From assembly GCA_937884015.1 (NCBI GenBank), contig CALGBV010000314.1, positions 1 through 12,446 on the forward strand: DNA of 12,446 nucleotides, written 5' to 3'. Below the pieces are notes generated by a model. That model saw only the letters and a program-made list of their open reading frames with translations, was not told the DNA's origin and did no database searches. Below, piece after piece: positions 6,769 to 12,446 of this stretch (its first letter is position 1; each line of letters begins with the position of its first letter). The stretch comes from an uncultured Bacteroidales bacterium. GTDB taxonomy: Bacteria; Bacteroidota; Bacteroidia; Bacteroidales; F082. Position numbers and translations under genes: made by a program.

Positions 6769-7220
6769 AATATTGTGTAACACTTACGGCTGTTACCACC
6801 TTTAATTTCTTGATTCACTGCATAATGAGAGCGACTCTTGCAATTTGCAATGGACTTCTGACAATTTACAAGGTACCTTTGCACAACGTGCAATGCGCTT
6901 CTGACAATTTGCAAGGTGCCTTTGCACAACGTGCAATGTGCTTCTGACAATTCGCAAGGCGCCTTTGCACACGTGCAATGTGCTTCTGACAATTTGCAAG
7001 GTGCCTTTGCACAGCTTGCAATGCGCTTCCGACAATTTGCAAGGTACCTTTGCACACCATGCAAAACAGACCTGACAATTGGATAGGTGGCATTGCACAT
7101 TTGTTTCCATACCTTCCGGCGACGCAAAACGGCACTGTCGCCACGCTCCTCCAGAGCTTCAAGACCGACATTCTCTTCATGCAGCTTTTCATGAGCATTA
7201 TGTTTGCTTTCAAATTTCAT
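6765..7220 (-). CDS. Possible 151-residue leader reading frame across the 43-bp repeats
   Basis: From ATG 7220 this frame reads MKFESKHNAHEKLHEENVGL and about 20 further plausible residues. It then runs through all the 43-bp units as a Cys-rich repetitive peptide (KGTLQIVRSALHV, QRYLANCQK, AKAPCKLSEAHC) and ends with a TGA overlapping the start ATG of the next gene. The repeat period is not a multiple of three, so the same DNA is read in all three frames in turn, and the other two minus frames are also open. This argues that the openness may be a property of the repeat rather than selection for this protein. In favour of a gene are the ATGA overlap and the promoter box directly before ATG 7220, which would make the message almost leaderless. 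Real protein or RNA leader: undecided. Confidence 0.3.
   Translation of the reverse strand: MKFESKHNAHEKLHEENVGLEALEERGDSAVLRRRKVWKQMCNATYPIVRSVLHGVQRYLANCRKRIASCAKAPCKLSEAHCTCAKAPCELSEAHCTLCKGTLQIVRSALHVVQRYLVNCQKSIANCKSRSHYAVNQEIKGGNSRKCYTIL
6846..7103. repeat. Array of about six 43-bp units with internal dyads
   Basis: Units start at 6846, 6889, 6932, 6974, 7017 and 7060, so the period is 43 bp with one 42-bp step. The five units nearest the DUF6261-like gene are close to identical; the sixth (7060-7103) is diverged. Each unit reads TGCAATGNGCTTCTGACAAT, then TTGCAAGG(T/C)(G/A)CC, then TTTGCACAACG. Two symmetries recur: AAGGTACCTT-type palindromes, and TTGCAC-AAC-GTGCAA across unit junctions, which would form a hairpin. 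There are no unique spacers, so this is not a CRISPR array. It sits between a promoter and the DUF6261-like start codon, so it should be transcribed. Confidence 0.9.
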
Positions 7221-7224
7221 GCGG

Positions 7225-7268
7225 CAAAAATACACATTTATTTTGAATTGGTTTAGTTTTTGCTAAAC
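7225..7268 (-). promoter_or_regulatory. Dyad promoter for the repeat/DUF6261-like unit
   Basis: On the minus strand GTTTAG-N6-CTAAAC (7251-7268) is followed after 18 bp by TATTTTTG (7225-7232), a match to TAnnTTTG. Element and spacing match those of the TAC promoter at 5584-5628 (19 bp there), while the six central bases differ. An A/T-rich tract precedes both. Transcription would start near 7219, at or next to ATG 7220. Confidence 0.5.
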
Positions 7269-7452
7269 TTTTTCTTTTTTATTTGTTTTTTTTCGATAAA
7301 AGCTATTTTTCGGCTGTGGACGGAAAAGTGACAAATGCGTTTTGTGCCGTCATGTGTAAGGTTCCAATCCTATTTTGACGGCCTTCCCCGTATAAATCGC
7401 TGTTGGGAGAACCGAAAACATCCGTTTTTTCCACCTAATTCATTTAATTATG

Positions 7453-7481
7453 TACTTTTGCAACCATATTAGTTGAATATG
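7453..7481 (+). promoter_or_regulatory. Promoter of the TPR/LuxR regulator with overlapping palindrome
   Basis: TACTTTTG at 7453-7460 fits the Bacteroidota -7 box. A -33 TTG is not seen at the expected distance; a T-run (7425-7430) is nearby. CATATT-N5-AATATG at 7465-7481 is a perfect inverted repeat that would cover the transcription start, as an autoregulatory operator might. A four-codon frame (ATG at 7479 to TGA at 7493) precedes the real start at 7501. Confidence 0.45.
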
Positions 7482-7500
7482 ACAATTGGTTGATACGGAT

Positions 7501-9231
7501 ATGAAATCTTTATTACGCTCTATATTGTTCTTCCTTTTCACCTTGCTTGGTCTTCCCCTTTGGGCACAAGATGATGAGTTTCGTGTGCCGGATAGCCTGA
7601 TGGCGAAGCTGAAGGAATTTCGAGGCACAGATTCGAAACGTGCCAAGGCTCTTGATGATGTCATCATGTTCTATTTTGACGAGCATAAAATTACCGATGC
7701 CGCAGGATATATAAATGATTTAGTGGATGTTGCCAATAGCATTCGAGATAATTATTGGATGGCAAAAAGTCATTATTACAAATCGCTGTGTGCCTATGAG
7801 AATTATGACAATACAGAATTTCTCATTCATATTAACGAAGCTCAGCGCATTACAGAAACGCTGCGAGAAAATGAAATCTCACAACTTTTGTTAGCAAGAA
7901 TATACTTGGCCAAAAGTGGAGTATATTTCAGGAACAACTTGTTTCCTGAGTGTCAGGAGAATATTGATAAGGGAATGGCAATTGTTGAAAAATGGGGATT
8001 TGACAAACAGAAAAAGGCATTTTTTGGTAATACTGGTGCATTGCTGATGCGTTTGGAAAAATTTGATGATGCCATAGTTGCATTCAAAACAATCCTCAAC
8101 GAGTCGTTTGATTTAAAAATGGTCCTTAATATAGCATCTTCCTACAGAATGTCTCAGCAATATGATTCCGCATTTTTTTATGCTGATTCGGTCATTCGTT
8201 ACGTCAACGGTTTAGAAAAAATGAATGCTGATGACGGATATCAGCTCATTAGTGCCTATCAGGTAAAAGCAGTCGGTTATATGGATCTTGGACTTTGGGA
8301 TTTAGCCATCGACAATTTGGATGCAGCAGAAGACAACATGGGTAAGTTTGGCGACAAAGCGTTGTTTGCAACAGGATTGCTTCATCGTGCTGATGTTTTG
8401 AATGGTTTGAAACAATACGACTTGGCACTTGGAACCATTAACGATGCCATTGATGTGGCAAAATCGGCTGGCTTGGTGGATGTTGAATGGTATGCTGTGA
8501 AATTGAAATCGGACATTCTTGAAAACATGGGAGCATACGAACAGGAAGTGGAGAATTTGAGATATTTCAATGTACTGACAGATACCATCAACAACAGGGA
8601 AAATGTTGAAAAAGTTCAGATGCTGAAATACCAGAAAGAAACATTGTCTTTGGAACAACAATATGAACATCAGAAAGCAGCCATGCAACAGCGCCATATT
8701 TTCATCATCCTGTTGCTTGCATTCCTGTTGGTAGTTGGTACGTTGGTTATCGTAATCATTATGCTTAACCGAAAAAGAAAACTTGAAACCACAGCAGCAG
8801 TCCTCGATACTCGCAACCGTGAAGTGACCTCAAAAACGATGGAACAAATTCACCTTAATCAAGTCCTTCAGGATGTTGTAACCAAGTTGACTTATTTTTC
8901 AAACAACCCAAAAGACAATCCCAACGCAGTTGAATCAGCTATTCGCGAATTGAAAAACATCATTGACGATGGTTCGGAAAAAGACTTTGATTTTTATTTC
9001 ACCCAAGTCCATCCTGATTTTTACAGAAAGTTGCAGGCTGATTTTCCCAACCTGACTGCCAACGACCTTCGCCTTTGTGCATACATCAAAAACAATCTGA
9101 ATGTAAAAGATGTGGCCGAAATGACCGGGATAAGTGCCGATAGCGTGAAAGCTGCACGCAGCAGATTGAGACGGAAACTGGGAATAAGCAACCCTAACGA
9201 CTCGCTTTTTGATTTTCTTTCAAAATATTGA
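7501..9231 (+). CDS. Membrane-anchored TPR regulator with LuxR-type helix-turn-helix
   Basis: The protein has 576 residues from ATG 7501; an upstream in-frame TTG at 7486 is unlikely because the signal peptide begins at 7501. Order of parts: signal peptide (1-22, LPLWA|QDD), a long helical TPR-type region (about 30-370), a linker helix, one membrane span (400-422), a coiled-coil linker (about 425-475), and a C-terminal helix-turn-helix of LuxR type (about 519-562: LTANDLRLCAYIKNNLNVKDVAEMTGIS..., then SVKAARSRLRRKLGI). The TPR part should be in the periplasm and the DNA-binding part in the cytoplasm, so the protein could sense a periplasmic or envelope signal and control transcription directly. 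The layout is common in Bacteroidota; the signal and targets are not known. The T9SS cargo gene 157 bases downstream has its own promoter and is the obvious candidate target. Confidence 0.82.
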   Translation: MKSLLRSILFFLFTLLGLPLWAQDDEFRVPDSLMAKLKEFRGTDSKRAKALDDVIMFYFDEHKITDAAGYINDLVDVANSIRDNYWMAKSHYYKSLCAYENYDNTEFLIHINEAQRITETLRENEISQLLLARIYLAKSGVYFRNNLFPECQENIDKGMAIVEKWGFDKQKKAFFGNTGALLMRLEKFDDAIVAFKTILNESFDLKMVLNIASSYRMSQQYDSAFFYADSVIRYVNGLEKMNADDGYQLISAYQVKAVGYMDLGLWDLAIDNLDAAEDNMGKFGDKALFATGLLHRADVLNGLKQYDLALGTINDAIDVAKSAGLVDVEWYAVKLKSDILENMGAYEQEVENLRYFNVLTDTINNRENVEKVQMLKYQKETLSLEQQYEHQKAAMQQRHIFIILLLAFLLVVGTLVIVIIMLNRKRKLETTAAVLDTRNREVTSKTMEQIHLNQVLQDVVTKLTYFSNNPKDNPNAVESAIRELKNIIDDGSEKDFDFYFTQVHPDFYRKLQADFPNLTANDLRLCAYIKNNLNVKDVAEMTGISADSVKAARSRLRRKLGISNPNDSLFDFLSKY

Positions 9232-9255
9232 TAAACAATGGTTTGAATACGGTTG

Positions 9256-9293
9256 TCACCTTATATTCACCTGTTTTTGTGCTCCATTCACCT
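9256..9293 (+). promoter_or_regulatory. Three helically phased TCACCT boxes
   Basis: TCACCT occurs at 9256-9261, 9267-9272 and 9288-9293, with start-to-start spacings of 11 and 21 bp, that is about one and two turns of DNA. The last two copies share the longer ATTCACCT. They lie 20-57 bp upstream of the -33 element of the next gene, a usual position for activator binding. Binding by the regulator encoded just upstream is an inference. Confidence 0.4.
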
Positions 9294-9312
9294 TTAATAA
9301 ACCGTGATTCGC

Positions 9313-9342
9313 TTGACATTTTTTGACAAGGCTTTACTTTTG
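9313..9342 (+). promoter_or_regulatory. Promoter of the T9SS cargo gene
   Basis: TTG (9313-9315), a 19-bp spacer, and TACTTTTG (9335-9342) match the Bacteroidota -33/-7 promoter form. The start site would be near 9348, giving a leader of about 40 bases before ATG 9389. Confidence 0.6.
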
Positions 9343-9388
9343 CCGAAAATTTTAAAAATCACGGATTATTAACCTAAATCTATCAAAA

Positions 9389-11578
9389 ATGAAGAAATTT
9401 TTCGCATTGCTTATGGCGACCTTATTAATAGGCGCCATAGAGACAAAGGCTCAAAACCGCTGCCAGATTGGTGATGGCACAACTTATTTGAGCACAATTC
9501 AGGCATCTGACAATCAGATTGTCAAGAAGGTTGGAAACAACATCGTTGTCACCACAAAAGGCAAAAACAATCCCATCCTTACTGAGGGCAGGGCTACTTA
9601 CACGCTGACCATCGCTCCTGAAGGTAACTGGGAACAAATCATTGTCAATAATGACGAAGGTTATGAGTTTTTCCAAGATGGTTGGGATGGCCCATTTGAG
9701 CAGGAAGTTTCTGAAGGCAGATATGATATTGTTGTGTTTGGTCACACTGACGACTACATGTATCCTATACTGCTTGCATATGATCAATTTGAAGTTTCTG
9801 AAAACACAATATTCAATCCCTCGCTGAGTGAAGCTACAAATTACATTCATTTGGACGGGTTTAATGAGAGCGGAACCGCTATTTCAGAATTGCCCATCAC
9901 TTCTTATTATTATGATTTTGCAACAAATTTTGTAATGAGTCATGGAACATGGAGTATGAAAAAGGATTGTTTTATTGAAGATCCTAATATGCAAAATAAC
10001 ACAAGAGTTTTTTTCAATAATTTCGGAGAAAGAAGCACCATTTATAACACTATTAGTTTTGCGGTTGAAGACCAAAAGGCATACTTTATTCAATTTCCAA
10101 CCCTAACCAATGGAATTGATGGTGTAATCAATTCTTCCAATGATCCGGAAGAATTAGTTTCGCATGAGGAATACTTCAATATCAACAATCCCGACAGCGC
10201 CTATTTTTCATTGATTTGCTATAATTATGGCCCTTATCCGGAAGAATGGATGTACAACTGCAGCATGTATATAGACCAAACTTTTGACCCTTCAAAGCCA
10301 TTGACAGTTGTCACAAATGCAAAAACCAGCAGTGAACCTTTGACGGTTGGAGGCACTGCAATGAAATTTGCTGTTTCTTCCATGATTTATGAAAGTTTTG
10401 ACCGCTTTCATCCAGCAGATCTGCATCAAAACTTCATTGATGCCTTAGCTCCATTCCCATACGCTTTGAATGATGACGGACAAATGGTGCGCGAACCATA
10501 CGGAATGTTCTTGAACACAGGTCTCTACGAGGGAAGTTATCCAGAACATTTCCCATTCACTCCTGCAATGTATTCCTACAATCCGGAAAGCACATTGACA
10601 TTCGGCTACAGAACTCCTATTCTCTATCAGCATGCTGTTTCAGTGAACGAAAGCAACAGCCCATACGGTGCTCCTTTCTTTGGCGGTTTGACAGGTTACT
10701 TGGGAGAAGGTGGTCTGCAAAGAATGAAAGACGAAGACCGCATCTTGAGAATCACCTACAATGGCGAAGAGTTCTTCAACGACAGTGTGTATCTGCAAAA
10801 TATTATGATGATGAACTTTATGGATGCCGCCACTGTCGAATACGACATCACAAACGATAATCTTGTTGTTGATGGTGTTGAAAAGGCCAACATAACACAC
10901 ATCGCATACGACATGAGAAAGGCAGACGGTGTTCCGCCAACACTTACACTTTTGCAAGTTATGAACAGCGAAAATGAAGAAGTTATTGAAGTGAATTACG
11001 ATGGTAAAATGAATTTCGCTTGTGGAGATTTCCATGTCGATTTCATGAGTAGCATGAAAATGGTTTATGAAGAAGCACCAAACATTGAGCTTTATTACAA
11101 GACTGCCGACAGCGAATATCAGCCACTTGAATTTGCTGAAAACGAAGCAATGTTCCATATCAACTATGGCAATTTCTACGAAGTCGATTTGTCGCAACTG
11201 ATAGGAAAAGCCCATAACGAATGGGTTACTGTGAAATTTATTCTCACCGATGAGGAAGGCAACCTTCAAGAACAGGAATTACAAAATCTGTTCTATATTG
11301 TAGACAACACTTCCGTCGCCGAAACCAACACCCTCACTCACACCGTCTATCCAAACCCATTCACTAATGAAGTCCGCATCAATGCGGCAGAAGCTGTCAA
11401 TGGCAGCGCTTCAATCAGCGTGTTCAATGTTCTTGGCGAACAGGTCATCAGCAAGGCCATGAATTGCAGCGAGACCACCGAGTTTGTCATCGACGGCAGC
11501 AGCCTCAACGCTGGCATCTACTTCTACAGCATCAACACTGAAAACGGCACACTGCAAGGAAGAATCGTGAAAGAGTAA
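9389..11578 (+). CDS. Secreted T9SS cargo protein, function unknown
   Basis: The 729-residue protein has a signal peptide (1-21, ETKA|QNRC) and a T9SS type A sorting domain at the end (about 650-729: HTVYPNPFTNEVRI, SISVFNVLGEQVI, LNAGIYFYSI, GRIVKE). It is therefore expected to cross the outer membrane by the type IX system, lose the tail and be attached to the surface or released. The part between (about 25-640) is rich in aromatic and acidic residues and predicted beta strands, with no catalytic motif I recognise; Cys is sparse and Asn/Asp/Tyr abundant. It could be an adhesin, a surface-layer-like protein or an enzyme of an unrecognised family. The first half is visibly more AT-rich than the second half and the tail. 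The gene stands between a membrane regulator and a strong terminator, so it is probably a single-gene unit. Confidence 0.8.
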   Translation: MKKFFALLMATLLIGAIETKAQNRCQIGDGTTYLSTIQASDNQIVKKVGNNIVVTTKGKNNPILTEGRATYTLTIAPEGNWEQIIVNNDEGYEFFQDGWDGPFEQEVSEGRYDIVVFGHTDDYMYPILLAYDQFEVSENTIFNPSLSEATNYIHLDGFNESGTAISELPITSYYYDFATNFVMSHGTWSMKKDCFIEDPNMQNNTRVFFNNFGERSTIYNTISFAVEDQKAYFIQFPTLTNGIDGVINSSNDPEELVSHEEYFNINNPDSAYFSLICYNYGPYPEEWMYNCSMYIDQTFDPSKPLTVVTNAKTSSEPLTVGGTAMKFAVSSMIYESFDRFHPADLHQNFIDALAPFPYALNDDGQMVREPYGMFLNTGLYEGSYPEHFPFTPAMYSYNPESTLTFGYRTPILYQHAVSVNESNSPYGAPFFGGLTGYLGEGGLQRMKDEDRILRITYNGEEFFNDSVYLQNIMMMNFMDAATVEYDITNDNLVVDGVEKANITHIAYDMRKADGVPPTLTLLQVMNSENEEVIEVNYDGKMNFACGDFHVDFMSSMKMVYEEAPNIELYYKTADSEYQPLEFAENEAMFHINYGNFYEVDLSQLIGKAHNEWVTVKFILTDEEGNLQEQELQNLFYIVDNTSVAETNTLTHTVYPNPFTNEVRINAAEAVNGSASISVFNVLGEQVISKAMNCSETTEFVIDGSSLNAGIYFYSINTENGTLQGRIVKE

Positions 11579-11601
11579 GACTTTAATCATATTGTTTTTA
11601 G

Positions 11602-11636
11602 CAATAAAAGGCGGCTCAACGAGTCGCCTTTTATTG
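11602..11636. terminator. Strong bidirectional terminator
   Basis: AATAAAAGGCGGCTC (11603-11617) pairs with GAGTCGCCTTTTATT (11621-11635) around AAC, with a single G-T wobble in place of a Watson-Crick pair; one more base pair extends it. The U-rich side follows the GC core on both strands. It ends the T9SS cargo gene (+) and lies just after the RhuM-like fragment (-). Confidence 0.88.
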
Positions 11637-11746
11637 TCACAATCTTTTCGCTTTGTCTGTCCTTGTTTGAGCAGTCAGGCCTCGCAAAAGATAGTCCTTC
11701 AAAACTTGATTCGCCCAGATGCGGAACTGTATCGCAAAATTTATCC
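11637..11746 (-). pseudogene. Decayed 3' fragment of a RhuM-family gene
   Basis: In one minus-strand frame the DNA reads IQFRIWANQVLKDYLLRG (about 11735-11682) followed by LTAQTRTDKAKRL and a stop at 11639-11637. FRIWANxxLKDYLLRG is the conserved C-terminal core motif of RhuM-type proteins. There is no start codon or N-terminal domain: the frame opens after a TGA at 11765-11763, inside the 3' end of the nuclease gene. The segment 11680-11716 matches 12410-12446 at 30 of 37 bases, so this is a diverged duplicate of the end of the RhuM-like gene at the window edge. Confidence 0.7.
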
Positions 11747-12310
11747 TTAATCTGTTGGCAAATCAAATAATTGTGGTACTTTTGCAGGCGATAAGGTTGC
11801 CCCATCCGTTTCGGACGTAGAGTGCAGGGATTTTATTAGAATTATTGCACGTTGGGATACGCCTTTTTTCGTTTGGTAGAATGTCTTTGCCGTCAAATTC
11901 CCCCTTCTATCTCCATATACTTCAATCAGATTGTAGGCACCTTTATCACTAGCTGATAAAAAGGCAAATTTTTTCCCCCTATTTTTTTCCCCTAAATACA
12001 CAACATAATCAGGTGATAATATGACATCAACCATATTTCGTATATCGTTGGTAGACAATGGTATGTTGTTCCCGCAATCTTTTTCATTTTCGCCAAAATG
12101 TTCTTTATGTATATGTGCCAAATCAGAAGGATTCAACACGAAATCGACTCTTTCCTTGAATTCTAAAGATGACAGCTCTTCCAAAAACTGCCGTCCGTCA
12201 GGTGTCAGCATCCCAATCGATATGGGTTTCCCCTTGACGATTCCTTTAATGGCATCATTAAAGAGCCGCTCAACCTTATCCTTTATATGAATTATGTCGT
12301 TCTGATTCAT
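11747..12310 (-). CDS. Putative PBECR-like small nuclease coupled to RhuM
   Basis: The 187-residue protein has an N-terminal charged helical part (about 1-50), then a compact domain (about 55-150) with DFVLNPSDLAHIHKEHF, LSTNDIRNMVDVILSPDYVVYLG, KFAFLSASDKGAYNLIEVYG and LTAKTFYQTKKG. The pattern of a His-rich first strand (HIHKEH), I/V-x-x-P-D in the middle and a late T-x-Y/F-x-x-KK resembles the phage-barnase-EndoU-ColicinE5/D-RelE (PBECR) nuclease folds known from phage polyvalent proteins. Candidate active residues are His67, His69 and Lys70, plus the late Thr and Lys. No signal peptide is present. The start ATG overlaps the stop of the RhuM-like gene (ATGA at 12310-12307), so the two are translated together. 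The fold is inferred from memory of the pattern; cytoplasmic RNase or toxin is the best guess. Confidence 0.55.
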   Translation of the reverse strand: MNQNDIIHIKDKVERLFNDAIKGIVKGKPISIGMLTPDGRQFLEELSSLEFKERVDFVLNPSDLAHIHKEHFGENEKDCGNNIPLSTNDIRNMVDVILSPDYVVYLGEKNRGKKFAFLSASDKGAYNLIEVYGDRRGNLTAKTFYQTKKGVSQRAIILIKSLHSTSETDGATLSPAKVPQLFDLPTD

Positions 12311-12446
12311 CCTATTTGTTCTTCGTTTTTCCGAATTCTCTGTTCATGATCGAATAGTTCCTTATCAACACGTTGCTCAAAAGCCTCCAGCCTTGTGTTA
12401 ATGGCGTATCCCCGCAAGAGATAATCCTTCAAGATCTGATTTGCCC
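12307..12446 (-). CDS. RhuM-family protein, C-terminal end only
   Basis: The gene enters from the right edge; only its last 45 or so codons are inside the window. They read ANQILKDYLLRGYAINTRLE followed by a charged coiled-coil-like tail ending in NEEQIG and TGA (12309-12307). The ILKDYLLRGYAIN segment is the C-terminal signature of RhuM-type proteins, often found near restriction-modification or other defence genes; their biochemical role is unclear. The stop overlaps the start of the next gene. Confidence 0.72.
   Translation of the reverse strand, partial: ANQILKDYLLRGYAINTRLEAFEQRVDKELFDHEQRIRKNEEQIG

Noticed and set aside
6846..7103. 43-bp repeat array as a CRISPR array
   Set aside because: Units are directly abutting with no unique spacers and no cas genes are nearby.
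7346..7382. GCCGTCA...TGACGGC inverted repeat
   Set aside because: Seven-base arms 23 bases apart with no T-run or clear relation to a gene; too weak to call a terminator or RNA.
11777..11784. TACTTTTG box on the plus strand
   Set aside because: It lies inside the 3' end of the minus-strand nuclease gene with no plus-strand gene after it; a chance match.
11587..11805. 72-codon minus-strand frame near the RhuM-like fragment
   Set aside because: It covers the terminator and the end of the nuclease gene in a different frame from both the nuclease and the RhuM-like remnant, with no recognisable features.

Overview
The window looks like chromosomal DNA of a Bacteroidota bacterium, most likely order Bacteroidales. 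Two secreted proteins end in type IX secretion (T9SS) type A sorting domains. The recognisable promoters carry the Bacteroidota -7 box TAnnTTTG, and several genes belong to families typical of this group (DUF6261-like protein, TPR-membrane-LuxR regulator, retropepsin-like protein). No rRNA, tRNA, transposase or CRISPR array was seen. All assignments come from reading the sequence; no database search was run.

Layout. 1-1960 (+) is the 3' part of a large secreted protein: Ig-like repeats, then a complete two-domain PNGase F-like module, then a T9SS tail. An inverted repeat follows (1978-2040). 2098-4273 (+) is a probable two-gene operon: a P1/DmpA/NylC-type self-processing peptidase, and an exported protein with two retropepsin-like lobes. 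It is convergent with a minus-strand operon, 5602-4330, that reads in order as a RelE/HigB-like toxin, a HigA-like XRE antitoxin with a C-terminal extension, and a SecB-like chaperone. This is a tripartite toxin-antitoxin-chaperone (TAC) module. 5629-5935 is non-coding. 6016-7220 (-) holds a DUF6261-like gene preceded by an array of about six 43-bp units with internal dyads. 7501-11578 (+) holds a membrane-anchored TPR/LuxR-type regulator followed by a 729-residue T9SS cargo protein with its own well-formed promoter, and a strong terminator. 11637-12446 (-) holds the end of a RhuM-family gene, translationally coupled to a small putative nuclease (PBECR-like fold), and beyond it a decayed second RhuM 3' fragment.

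How the parts relate. The left side is secretion and peptide or glycan degradation. The regulator at 7501 probably acts on its neighbour, whose promoter is preceded by three TCACCT boxes spaced 11 and 21 bp apart. The TAC operon and the repeat/DUF6261 operon share an unusual promoter: the dyad GTTTAG-N6-CTAAAC placed 18-19 bp upstream of a TAnnTTTG box, which suggests one shared regulator. That shared promoter, the 43-bp array, the TAC module and the RhuM-nuclease-RhuM fragment arrangement are the items most worth following up.
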